62,033 bases of DNA from Myxococcota bacterium. Lineage in GTDB: Bacteria > Myxococcota_A > UBA9160 > UBA4427. The DNA is taken from assembly GCA_028278345.1 (NCBI GenBank), contig JANQEL010000020.1, positions 1 through 62,033 of the forward strand, given 5' to 3'. Position 1 is the stretch's first letter; each line of letters begins with the position of its first letter. A program made the position numbers and the translations under genes. The notes under the pieces are model-generated. The model was not told the DNA's origin. It ran no database searches and saw nothing but the letters and a program-made list of their open reading frames with translations. Below, in pieces: positions 1 to 8,498 of this stretch.

Positions 1-22
1 TCTCTGCCCGCTTCGATGCCGC

Positions 23-99
23 GGGGCGGTAGTTCAATTGGTTAGAGCACTGGCCTGTCACGCCAGAAGTTGCGGGTTCGAGTCCCGTCCGCCCCGCCA
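23..99 (+). tRNA. tRNA-Asp (GTC)
   Basis: A complete 77-nt cloverleaf can be drawn. The acceptor stem GGGGCGG pairs with CCGCCCC, the discriminator is G, and CCA is encoded. The anticodon stem CTGGC/GCCAG carries the loop CTGTCAC, so the anticodon is GTC (Asp). The T arm reads TTCGAGT. No tRNA neighbour is visible in the first 22 bases. Confidence 0.97.
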
Positions 100-441
100 T
101 CTTCCCGCCATCGAAGTCGCGGTCACCGAGATCGATGCTTCAGTGCCCAACGCACGAGGTCGATAAGGAAGGTGCATCGCCGCCGTCAACCCGGCGATCT
201 GGGAGCGGGAATGCGAAGCGCATTCGCTCGATCTGGAGCCGTCGTCTCGCCAGCCAGTTCATGGCCCGGCGCGCGGCTGTGCGGATCGCCCGCCCTGGAG
301 GAGAAGCGTCTGACCGACGAATGCGATGCGGGGAACGGGTTCGAAACGCCCGAGGCCCGCCTCGAGCGCTCGTCCGGAGTCGACCGACTCGCGATGCGAG
401 TTTCCTGATCACCCGATCCCACGGCCCGAACGCACCGAGCG
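100..441. other. Gene-less stretch after tRNA-Asp
   Basis: This interval of about 340 bases lies between tRNA-Asp and the 3' end of the metallophosphoesterase gene. The open frames crossing it are arginine- and serine-rich and look like by-products of high GC. I see no clear hairpin with a T tract, no repeat and no convincing promoter. Confidence 0.5.
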
Positions 442-1674
442 CTAGCGAGAATCGGCTGTCGTCATTGGGTGATCTGCGTCTTCCGTCCGTCGTCCCGGTC
501 GCAGGCGCCGGAGCACCGCGCCGAGTGCGGCGCGCGCGTGTCCCACGAGGCGGCGGCGCGGTGTGGGGATCGTGAAGTAGTAGCCGTCTTCGTTCGGCTT
601 CAAGCGCTTTCGTCGCCCGATCGCGAGTTCGTCGCCGTCGAAGCGTGGGTGCGCCTTCTCGTGGCCTTCGCACACGACGCCGATCGGATCTCCGATCTCG
701 TGATCGAATTCGAGCCACATCCTTCTGGACTCGAGCAGGGCACTTCTCCCCTGGGTCGCCTGCCACGGGTTTTCGGCGAGATCGTCGATGTGGGGCGCCG
801 AGAAGAAGGGCAGGTGAACCGGTGTGGCGTTGGAGTCGAAGCGCCGGAGCGAGTTGGCTGCGAGATCGAACTCGGCATCCCTGCGGCGTGCCCCCCCTGC
901 GTCGTGATCGATGCTCTCGATCGTGACTGCATCGTCTTCGACGCGAACCCAGCGACTCTGGTGACGCCCGTCTCGCGACTGCGCACCGATCACCCCCGTG
1001 TGCACGAAGAGACAACGACCCACGTGGGAGAGGGCGCGCGGATGATCCTGGCCGAGGTGGTTGTGGGCCGAGAACCAGAGCCGCACCTGGGGGTGGCGTG
1101 CCAGCAGTTCGTGGAAGCGCCGTGGGCCGTTCGATTGGTTGAGCCACGCGTTGCCTCCCCGAAGATGGGGATGCTGAAGCACGCGTAGCCGCGAGCCGAA
1201 GGGCGGGGCGTGGGAGAAGACGAAGACCGGCCGCTCGCGTTCGCTTTCGAGAGTCGCGGCAAACCAGCGGAACTGCTCCTCGTCGATCGAGACCTCGTGG
1301 GCGTAGCCGCGATTGCTGCGAAACCCCGTCGATGCGAGCGTGATGCCCAGGGCCGGTCCGAGATCGAAGGCGGCATGGGGCTGCTCACGCTCCATGACCT
1401 CGCAGTAACTGCGAACCGCGGCCGCGTCGCTCGCGAAGAGATCCGTGCGTTCGAGATCATGATTGCCGAGCACGCCCTCGAAAGGCACGCCGAACCCTTC
1501 GAGCCAGGCTCGCCCGGCCGCGAAGGCCTCACGGGTCCCCGACGTCTTCCCGCAACCGAAGTCGCCGAGGCAGACGACGTGCTGCGGCCCGGCTTCGCGC
1601 AACTGTTCATGTGCGCGATCGAAGCGTGGATCGGTCGCGTCGAGATGGAGATCGCCGACGACCGCGAACTGCAC
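442..1674 (-). CDS. Calcineurin-like metallophosphoesterase
   Basis: About 410 residues. The five metal-binding blocks of the calcineurin-like phosphoesterase fold appear in order: GDLHLD near the N-terminus, CLGDFG, LGNHDLE, FSHAPPFGS, and SAHNH in place of the usual GHxH. These predict a two-metal phosphohydrolase, but the substrate cannot be told from sequence. The GTG start at 1674 puts the first motif where the family has it; the frame runs open further upstream only as arginine-rich sequence inside the neighbouring gene. It starts 14 bases after the stop of the BKACE gene on the same strand, so the two are probably co-transcribed. The region past roughly residue 300 and the basic tail are not recognised. 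Confidence 0.85.
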   Translation of the reverse strand: MQFAVVGDLHLDATDPRFDRAHEQLREAGPQHVVCLGDFGCGKTSGTREAFAAGRAWLEGFGVPFEGVLGNHDLERTDLFASDAAAVRSYCEVMEREQPHAAFDLGPALGITLASTGFRSNRGYAHEVSIDEEQFRWFAATLESERERPVFVFSHAPPFGSRLRVLQHPHLRGGNAWLNQSNGPRRFHELLARHPQVRLWFSAHNHLGQDHPRALSHVGRCLFVHTGVIGAQSRDGRHQSRWVRVEDDAVTIESIDHDAGGARRRDAEFDLAANSLRRFDSNATPVHLPFFSAPHIDDLAENPWQATQGRSALLESRRMWLEFDHEIGDPIGVVCEGHEKAHPRFDGDELAIGRRKRLKPNEDGYYFTIPTPRRRLVGHARAALGAVLRRLRPGRRTEDADHPMTTADSR

Positions 1675-1688
1675 CTCGCCGCTTCTCC

Positions 1689-2600
1689 CTAGCCGGGCAG
1701 GCCGAGCAGCGCGACGGTTTCTTCGATGCTCGCGACCGGCCGCCCGACCTCTTCGCAAAGCGCCACCGCCCGGTCGACGAACTCTTCGTTCGTCGGCTTG
1801 TCACTGCCGGCGTAGTCCTCGAGCCCGATGTGCAGATGTCCGTCGCGTTCGAGCGCATGGCGCGCGAGCCCCTCGGCGAAGACATCGCCGCCCATCACTC
1901 CCACCGACCACGGCACATCGCAATCGCCGAGCAGGCGCAGATAGACATCGAGAGCCCAGGGCGAACCGGGTAGCCCGAAGTTCGCTCCCTCGTGCCCCCC
2001 GCCCATGTAGCCATAGGGCCCGCCCATGTAGAACTTGATCAGCGTCCCGGCCGGGAGCTGGCCGTTGCGCCAATAGGCGAGGGTGTGATTCAGGAAGCCG
2101 GGTTCGAAGATCGCCACGCTCGGGCCGAGATCGTTGTCGCGATGGAAATCGAACGCCCAGCGGATCGCGGCGGGAGTGTTCATGTACGCCCAATCGATCG
2201 GAGCGGGGAGCCCGGTCTCGTCGGAGCCGCTGATGTTTACCGAGCCGGGATCGACGAAGCCGATGCGCAGACCGATCTCGCGTTTGAGAATCGCGACGTG
2301 TTCGTACTTCTGCTCGACGGTCTCACCCATGCCGAGCGTGGGATAGACGAGGGCGTCCGGGCGCTCGGCGAGAATCGGCCGCATGTGTTCGAGATAGAGC
2401 TCGGCCGCGCGCGGGCCCGGGCTCATGATCTGGTCGATGTGGGTGTGGATGATCGAGGCGCCTCGTTCGATGCAGGCCAGGGAATTCTCGGCGATCTCGG
2501 CGCTCGAACGCGGCGAGTTCGGATTCACCTCTTTCGGGGTCTGCCCGTTCAGAGCGACTTCGATGATCACGGGTCGCGTGCGGTCGTCGTTGGCCGGCAT
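1689..2600 (-). CDS. BKACE family (DUF849) beta-keto acid cleavage enzyme
   Basis: About 303 residues, the usual length for the family. The protein begins with a beta strand (IIEVALNG) and a substrate-side NPNSP segment, followed by the zinc-ligand stretch IIHTHID. FEPG and FYMGGPYGYMGGG lie in the middle, and a VGVMGGD segment precedes an HIGLED block. Known members are TIM-barrel zinc enzymes that condense a beta-keto acid with acetyl-CoA, giving acetoacetate and a CoA thioester; 3-keto-5-aminohexanoate cleavage in lysine fermentation is the first described case. The exact substrate is unknown. The ATG at 2600 is preceded by AGGAGG at good spacing. The metallophosphoesterase gene follows directly. 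Confidence 0.88.
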   Translation of the reverse strand: MPANDDRTRPVIIEVALNGQTPKEVNPNSPRSSAEIAENSLACIERGASIIHTHIDQIMSPGPRAAELYLEHMRPILAERPDALVYPTLGMGETVEQKYEHVAILKREIGLRIGFVDPGSVNISGSDETGLPAPIDWAYMNTPAAIRWAFDFHRDNDLGPSVAIFEPGFLNHTLAYWRNGQLPAGTLIKFYMGGPYGYMGGGHEGANFGLPGSPWALDVYLRLLGDCDVPWSVGVMGGDVFAEGLARHALERDGHLHIGLEDYAGSDKPTNEEFVDRAVALCEEVGRPVASIEETVALLGLPG

Positions 2601-2766
2601 TGAGAAATCCTCCTCGAACCCTTCGCCTTCGAGTGGGAACGTAGCCCGCCCCCCGTCGCGCGCCGAAAGCGCGAGCCCCGAGTTGCGTTCGCGGTAAAGC
2701 GCAACACACGTGCAACCCGATAAGGGGAAGTCCAATCAGGACGGACCTTTGCGTTGGGAGTGCTTC

Positions 2767-4935
2767 TTGGCTCGGCTGCTCGAGATCCTGAAATCCAAGG
2801 CCTTTCGGGCCGGTCTTCTGCTCGTGATCTTCTTCGCGGCCCTGGGCTCGGGCCTCGCGTACCTGGTGCGCGGGCGCGCGGATCGGGCCCAACTCGCCGC
2901 GCTCGAGAGCGTCGTCGAAGGCGCTCGCATTCCCGTGAGCACGCGCTTCGGTCTGCTCGAAGAGGACGTGCGCGACGCCGTGCGCCGCGTCGTCACGATC
3001 ACGTCCGACGTGATGGAGGAGAGCGAGGCCGCGCCCGCCGAGAGCGGTGAGCCGGCGGAAGGGGAGGCGGCTGCGCGTGAGTCCGTGCTTCCCCTCGAAG
3101 AGCGCTGGCGCATCCGCCTCGCCGCCTCCCTCGGCGAACTCCTCGAATCGCGCAGCGATACCCTCGATGTCACCTACCTCGGTCGCTTCAGCGGGCTGTC
3201 GAGCGGAAGCCTGATGGTCGCGCGGGTCGAGCGCGCGAAGGACGGTGGCGCCCAACCCACCCAGGTCGATCCCCGCCCGCAGTGGGATGGCGCGTACCTG
3301 CAGGAAGTGATCTCCCACGAAGGCGAGAGCATCGTGCTCTCCGAACCGGGCTTCCCGACTCCCGAAGAGGGTCCCGCGCATGCGCTCGTGCGAGGCGCGA
3401 TCCCCGTGCGCGGTTCGGACGGCTCGGTGGTGGGTGTGGTGTTGATCAGCGTCGATCTCACGGAAACCCTCGTAGCCCTGCGTGAAGCACTTCCCGCGGA
3501 AACGAACGCACTGCTCGCGACCGCCGAGGGCGCTTCGCTCCTGCATCCGGTCGAAGATCTCGCCCTCGCGAAGGGGCAGAGTGCCGAGAAGCTCCTGGCT
3601 GCCAGCTTTCCCGAACTCGACTGGTCGGCGCGGAACGCGGACGAAGCGCGCAACCACGGATACGTGGGGAGTCAGCGTGCCGAACGCCTGCTGCGTTTCG
3701 ACGCGGGGCAGGGTGAGCAGGCGATTCCCTTCACGCTCGCGATCTCGGCGCCCATCGCCGACGTCGATCTCGCGGCGGTACTCGGCCCGTTGTTCGGCAG
3801 CGGTGCGGTGATCGGGGGGCTGGGTGTGGTCGCGTTCGCGGGACTGGCCGGCTTCTTGTGGTGGCGACGCCGCTCGGCAGTGGACGCCGAAGCCGAGTAC
3901 GAAGAACCCAGCGAACTCGAGGCCCGCGCCGAAGCCATCGAAGCGGACGAAGCCGATGCAGCGCCCGAAGAGGCCGAGGAAGCGGCTGAGGCGAGCGACG
4001 ACGAAGCTGCGCCCGACGATGAAGAGGAAGACGCGGACGACGATGATGCCTCCGCGGTCGACGACGACGAAGAGGTGGGAGAACCGGTCGACGAGGCCAG
4101 CGACGACGAAGCGATCGACGACGAGGCCGACGAACCCGAACCCCTCGCTGCCCAGGCCGACGAACTGCCCGAGGACGTCGCGCAATGCATCGAGGCGAGC
4201 GACGACGCGCCTTCCCCCGCTCGAGAGGAAGCCGGTGAACCTTCCAGCGGTCTCGGCGCCGAACCGGCCCGCGAACTCGCGGACATCCGCTCGCGCCTCG
4301 AAGACGAACTCGAAGCCGCGCGCCAACGCGCGCTAGACGAACTCGCCGCGGCGCGCGAGCGCTTCGAAGCCGAACTCGCGAGCGAGCGCGAGCGCGCGAT
4401 CGAACGCCTGGTTGCCGAATCGCGCGAGACCCTCGCGCAGGAACTCGGCGAAGAAGTCGAAGCCGCGGTCGCCGAACGTCGGCCCACGGTCGAGACCTGC
4501 GAATTCGATCTGCGCCAGCTGCTCGGTGAGGTCGCGGCCTGGCTCGAAGGCGAAGCCCACGGCCGCCCGTCGCAATTCGGTGTGCGTTGCAGCCGCCAGG
4601 TGCCCCAGCGATTGCTCGGCGATCCCGAATGGGTGGGGCCACTGCTGGTTCATCTCGCGCGCGGGGCTCTCGAGTGCAGCGAAGACGCCCCCGTCGAACT
4701 CTACGTGAGTTGCAGCGACGAAGGCCCGGCGGCGGTGAAGCTCTGCTTCGAACTCATGGCCCCAGAGACCGGGCTCTACACCGATGCCTCCGGGCACGTT
4801 CGCGAGGCGGGAGCGGAGGGGGCGTCGCTGGCCGAAGAACTCGTCGATGCGATGCACGGCGATCTCGCGCTCGAGCGTTCGGACGACGCCGGAAGCTGCG
4901 TCCGCGTCGTCCTCCCGATGTCGATCCCCGGCTGA
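2767..4935 (+). CDS. Membrane sensor-like protein with acidic linker and degenerate HATPase domain
   Basis: About 722 residues. There is an N-terminal membrane segment (about residues 12-32), then an extracytoplasmic region of some 310 residues that resembles a Cache-like sensor. A second membrane segment ends in FLWWRRR. Next come a very acidic Glu/Asp/Ala linker and a charged coiled coil. The C-terminal block starts with FDLRQLLGEV and LLGDPEWV, as histidine-kinase ATPase domains do. The N-box asparagine, the DxGxG box and the GLGL box are missing, and no DHp phospho-accepting histidine is visible. It is probably a pseudokinase-type signalling or scaffold protein. The TTG at 2767 follows GGAG; a GTG at 2710 in the same frame lacks a ribosome-binding site. 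It converges on the next gene with a 7-base gap. Confidence 0.65.
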   Translation: MARLLEILKSKAFRAGLLLVIFFAALGSGLAYLVRGRADRAQLAALESVVEGARIPVSTRFGLLEEDVRDAVRRVVTITSDVMEESEAAPAESGEPAEGEAAARESVLPLEERWRIRLAASLGELLESRSDTLDVTYLGRFSGLSSGSLMVARVERAKDGGAQPTQVDPRPQWDGAYLQEVISHEGESIVLSEPGFPTPEEGPAHALVRGAIPVRGSDGSVVGVVLISVDLTETLVALREALPAETNALLATAEGASLLHPVEDLALAKGQSAEKLLAASFPELDWSARNADEARNHGYVGSQRAERLLRFDAGQGEQAIPFTLAISAPIADVDLAAVLGPLFGSGAVIGGLGVVAFAGLAGFLWWRRRSAVDAEAEYEEPSELEARAEAIEADEADAAPEEAEEAAEASDDEAAPDDEEEDADDDDASAVDDDEEVGEPVDEASDDEAIDDEADEPEPLAAQADELPEDVAQCIEASDDAPSPAREEAGEPSSGLGAEPARELADIRSRLEDELEAARQRALDELAAARERFEAELASERERAIERLVAESRETLAQELGEEVEAAVAERRPTVETCEFDLRQLLGEVAAWLEGEAHGRPSQFGVRCSRQVPQRLLGDPEWVGPLLVHLARGALECSEDAPVELYVSCSDEGPAAVKLCFELMAPETGLYTDASGHVREAGAEGASLAEELVDAMHGDLALERSDDAGSCVRVVLPMSIPG

Positions 4936-4942
4936 GGCCGAC

Positions 4943-7396
4943 CTACTCGGCGAGGGCGAGGCAGCGTTCGGGGGCTCGGCCTTCGAGCAGGAAGGGCTCG
5001 TCGCTCGCGCTCCCGCGCAACACGGCGACCAGGTGAAGCGGATGGATCGTGCCGGCGTCGATCTGCCCTTCGTCGAGCTTCGCGAAGGTCTCGATGAAAT
5101 CCTGATCGGCGACCACGGTCGGGTCGAAGTTGGGGCCGATCTCCGGCCCGACGAAGGCGTTGATGAGGTTGCCGAAGGGGGCGAAGACCTCGAAGCAGAA
5201 TTCGTCGAGCAACAGCGGTAGGAGCGGGGCCTCGTTCGGTGCGAGAGGGCCGCCCGAGCCGGGTGCGTCACTCGCCGGCTTCTCGGGGCTGTAGTTGGCC
5301 TGCTCGCTGCCGGTCAGGTGGTTCAACATGTACCGGTCGGGCATCACGTTCCAGATGCGGTCGATGGCCTCGACGTGCTCGGGCGCTTCGCCGCCGGCGC
5401 ACGAACCGAGGGTACTGGCGATCACCATCACGGCGTCGTCCTTGAATGCGCCACGCAGCCAGGAGGCCAGCGCGGGGAGGTCGGCCACCCCGGCCAGCGA
5501 GCCGTCTGCGATGAAGACATCGAACTTCATGTCGGACTCGAGCAGCGCCGTCGAAGCCCCGAGTGAATCGACGCGGTCGTCGAAGCCCCAATCGGAGGCC
5601 AGTTCGTCGCGCGCATCGTGCCAGCCTTCGCGATCATCGATGCAATCGATCGTGTAGTTCTCGTGGCCCGCGGCTTCGAGAGCGCGGGCGAGGCGGAGTT
5701 CGAGGCTGGCATCGGAGCCACACAGGCTGGTGATCGCGATCGTGTCGTCGGGCCGTGCTTCGCAGATACCGGCGACCGTGTTCGCGAGGAGATGGTCGAA
5801 GGTCGAGACGCCGAGGGGGGCCAGACTCTCGGCGATGCGTTGGTCGCGCCACCAGCGGAAGATTGCGGGTTGGGGTGCCGGGCGCTTCGCGAAGAGGTCG
5901 CCCGAAGGTTCGAGTACGGCGAGATCGTCGGCGAAGGGGTCGGCGTCGTCGGAAACGTCCTCTTCTTCCGTCTCGGCTTCGGCGGATTCCTGCGAGTCTT
6001 CCCGGCTCGGCGCGCCGAACACCATGACGTCCGAGCTTTCTTTCTCTGCCTCCGGGGCCTCGGTGGGCGCTTCCGGTTCGTCGGGTGCGACGTCGTCTTC
6101 CGAAGCGTCATCCGCGTCAACGTCGGCGGCTTCGGTGACTTCTTCGGGCTCTTCTTCGGCCTCGGCCTCGACCACGGCTTCTACGGAAGCCGCTTCTACA
6201 GGAGGCGGCTCGTTGCTGCCTTCGCTCTCGGCTTCACCGTCCGCATCCCGGACCTCGGCGTCGACCGTCGCTTCGCGATCGGCCTCGCGCGGGGCGGGGG
6301 GTGTCTGCGCGCGCGCCTTCGGCACCTCGCGTTCCCCGGCCGCGTCTTCCAGATCCGATACACCGGGGCGCGTCTTGATCGTGCGCTCGACGACGTCGAA
6401 GGTCGCGAGCAGGTTCGCGAGCTGCTCGTCGCGCTCGGCGAGCTTTTCACGCTGATGGTCGAGCATCTGGTCGCGCGCGCCGAGTTCGAGTTCGAGGCTG
6501 CGCCCGCGCTCCTGTTCGGCGAGCAGCTGATCCTGCAGCATGGCGATCTCCGCATCGCGGTCGGCCACGCTCTTGAACTGATTCGCGATGCGATCGCGAT
6601 GCGCCTGGAGTTCCTGCTCGCAGGCGGCCAGCTCTTCATCGCGCGCGCGAATGATGCGATCGCGCGCTTCGATCGTCTCTTCGAGGGTGGCGCGCGTGCT
6701 GCGGAGGTTTTCGATCTTGATCTCGCGCTTTTCCGCCTCTTCGGCGGCGCGCTGCAGCTTGTCGCGCAACACGCCGACCTCGCGCTCGAGCACGTGGCGC
6801 TGCTCCTCGACGCCCGAGTAGCGGCCGCCGAGGTTTTCGAGTTCGTCTTGACGCTGGTTCGTCGTCGCGTTCGCAACCGCAAGGCGCGTCGTGAGATCGG
6901 TGATCTCGGCTTCGCGCGCGCGCAGTTGTTGATGGGCTGCACCGAGGGCCCCGCGCAGGCCGACGTTCTCGGCTTCGCGGTCGGCGATCTCTCGCTGTGA
7001 GGCCGCGAGTGCGATCTCGAGTTCTTCGCGATCGGGTTCGACGCGACTGCCCGGTGCGCGCGGCAGGGCGGGTACGTCTTCGAGCGCAGGAAGGGGACGG
7101 GTGGGACGCGCGCGAATCTCCTCCCACTCGCTCGTCTCGTCGGAGCCCGGCGCTGCGCTGGCGTCGCGACGCCGCACGCGTGCGAACAAGTCGAGGCGCT
7201 TCGACCACTCGCTGCGACCCGGAACGACACGTCCCTCTTCGAGGGGCGAGTCGGGGTCGGGTCGTCCTGATGTCGAGTCGCGGTCAGCCAAGTCGGGATT
7301 CTTCCGGCTCTTGAAACGTGCAGTGAGCTTGGAAGCGACATCGGCTCGTGCCGGTTTCGGCTTTAACGTGGAGGGGTTCGGGCGCTCTTCGCGCAT
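4943..7396 (-). CDS. Long coiled-coil protein with C-terminal methyltransferase-like domain
   Basis: 817 residues. A basic N-terminus is followed by roughly 250 residues of heptad-rich coiled coil (about 115-365). Then come about 170 residues of Glu/Asp-rich low-complexity sequence and a globular end. The globular part has an alternating alpha/beta pattern like a class I methyltransferase: AITSLCGSDAS where the SAM loop would be, then YTIDCIDD, then FDVFIADGSL. The classical GxGxG loop is absent, so SAM binding is doubtful. A last segment contains the hydrophobic LLLDEFCFEVFAPFG. I do not recognise a named family. It shares the acidic linker plus coiled-coil design with the convergent sensor gene, which suggests that the two work together. 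Confidence 0.6.
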   Translation of the reverse strand: MREERPNPSTLKPKPARADVASKLTARFKSRKNPDLADRDSTSGRPDPDSPLEEGRVVPGRSEWSKRLDLFARVRRRDASAAPGSDETSEWEEIRARPTRPLPALEDVPALPRAPGSRVEPDREELEIALAASQREIADREAENVGLRGALGAAHQQLRAREAEITDLTTRLAVANATTNQRQDELENLGGRYSGVEEQRHVLEREVGVLRDKLQRAAEEAEKREIKIENLRSTRATLEETIEARDRIIRARDEELAACEQELQAHRDRIANQFKSVADRDAEIAMLQDQLLAEQERGRSLELELGARDQMLDHQREKLAERDEQLANLLATFDVVERTIKTRPGVSDLEDAAGEREVPKARAQTPPAPREADREATVDAEVRDADGEAESEGSNEPPPVEAASVEAVVEAEAEEEPEEVTEAADVDADDASEDDVAPDEPEAPTEAPEAEKESSDVMVFGAPSREDSQESAEAETEEEDVSDDADPFADDLAVLEPSGDLFAKRPAPQPAIFRWWRDQRIAESLAPLGVSTFDHLLANTVAGICEARPDDTIAITSLCGSDASLELRLARALEAAGHENYTIDCIDDREGWHDARDELASDWGFDDRVDSLGASTALLESDMKFDVFIADGSLAGVADLPALASWLRGAFKDDAVMVIASTLGSCAGGEAPEHVEAIDRIWNVMPDRYMLNHLTGSEQANYSPEKPASDAPGSGGPLAPNEAPLLPLLLDEFCFEVFAPFGNLINAFVGPEIGPNFDPTVVADQDFIETFAKLDEGQIDAGTIHPLHLVAVLRGSASDEPFLLEGRAPERCLALAE

Positions 7397-7541
7397 GGCT
7401 TGCGAGTCGCCTGGCGAGCACCCGATTCTCGCGGTCTACACACAAACGCGGGTCGAAGGCGGCCCGTCGCATGAAGACCCGTGCGACCTGTGCCGATGAC
7501 GGTGGAGAACTTGCCTGCGAGCCCCGCCACCGAGAGATTGC

Positions 7542-8489
7542 TTGGCCACTCTGCTCATCATCGACGACTCCGAAAGCGCACGGGCCGAACTCCGCGCCCT
7601 GGCCCTCGAAAGCGGGTCGTTTTCACAAGTGATCGAAGCGCGCGACGGCACCCACGGCCTGCGCTTGATGCTGAGCGAAGCCCCGGGCGTCGTGGTGTGT
7701 GATCTCGAACTCCCGGGTTTCGACGCCGAGCAGCTGATTCGCGCGAAGGCCGGGCACGCGAACCTCGTCAATGTTCCGATTCTCGTTGTGACCTCGAGCG
7801 ACGATGCCGTGCGCCGCACGCGCCTTCTCGAACGCGGCGCAGCCGACGTGATCGCGAAGCCCTACCACGGCCCCGAGATCGCGGCGCGCATGCGTCTCCA
7901 CCTGAAGATCCGCCAACTCCAGGAGGAGCTTCGCGAGAAGAACGAAACCCTCGGGCGACTCTCCACCATCGATGCCGTGACGGGGCTGCGCAATCGCCGC
8001 TACGTCACCGACCTGCTCAATATCGAGTTCCAGAAATCGAAGCGCTACGGCGAGCCGCTGTCGGTGGTCATGATGGATCTCGATCATTTCAAGCAGGTGA
8101 ACGACACCCTCGGCCACCTGGCGGGGGATGCCGTGTTGGAGGGCGTAGCCAAGCATCTGCAGGCCTATCTGCGCACCACCGACGTCGCGGGTCGCTATGG
8201 CGGCGAGGAGTTCCTCGCCGTGCTGCATCACAGCGCCCCCGATGGCGCGGCGGTGATGGCCGAACGCGTGCGTCTCGCCATCGAGCACGCGGTATTCGAG
8301 GGGCCCGAGACGCGACCCGTCGAAGTGACGGTCAGCATGGGCATTGCGAGCTTCGTACCCGAGATGATCGAGAGCGAAGAGATCATCGCCGCAGCCGATC
8401 GCGCCCTCTACGCTGCGAAGGAAGCGGGGCGCAACTGCGTGATGATCGCGCGACCCGACGGTGGCTTCGATCGCGTCAGGCCGCAGTAG
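7542..8489 (+). CDS. Response regulator with GGDEF output: diguanylate cyclase
   Basis: 315 residues. The N-terminal receiver domain has the acidic pair IIDDSE, a phospho-acceptor aspartate in VVVCDLELPG, and a conserved lysine in IAKPY. After a helical linker there is a complete GGDEF domain with the signature GGEEF and the preceding MMDLDHFKQVNDTLGH block. An RxxD inhibitory site (RTTD) sits five residues before the signature, so the enzyme should make c-di-GMP and be product-inhibited. The architecture (receiver then GGDEF) is the PleD/WspR type. The start is TTG at 7542, just after a GAGAG stretch. No cognate kinase gene is adjacent. Confidence 0.93.
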   Translation: MATLLIIDDSESARAELRALALESGSFSQVIEARDGTHGLRLMLSEAPGVVVCDLELPGFDAEQLIRAKAGHANLVNVPILVVTSSDDAVRRTRLLERGAADVIAKPYHGPEIAARMRLHLKIRQLQEELREKNETLGRLSTIDAVTGLRNRRYVTDLLNIEFQKSKRYGEPLSVVMMDLDHFKQVNDTLGHLAGDAVLEGVAKHLQAYLRTTDVAGRYGGEEFLAVLHHSAPDGAAVMAERVRLAIEHAVFEGPETRPVEVTVSMGIASFVPEMIESEEIIAAADRALYAAKEAGRNCVMIARPDGGFDRVRPQ

Positions 8490-8498
8490 CGCTTCGCG

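Noticed and set aside
140..1147. A 335-codon minus-strand frame in another phase over the metallophosphoesterase.
   Set aside because: Arg/Pro/Ser-rich composition typical of a frame shadow; the overlapping frame carries all metallophosphoesterase motifs.
2323..4326. A 667-codon minus-strand open frame over the sensor gene.
   Set aside because: Phe/Val/Gly-rich mirror of the acidic coding strand; it has no recognisable domain and overlaps two well-supported genes.
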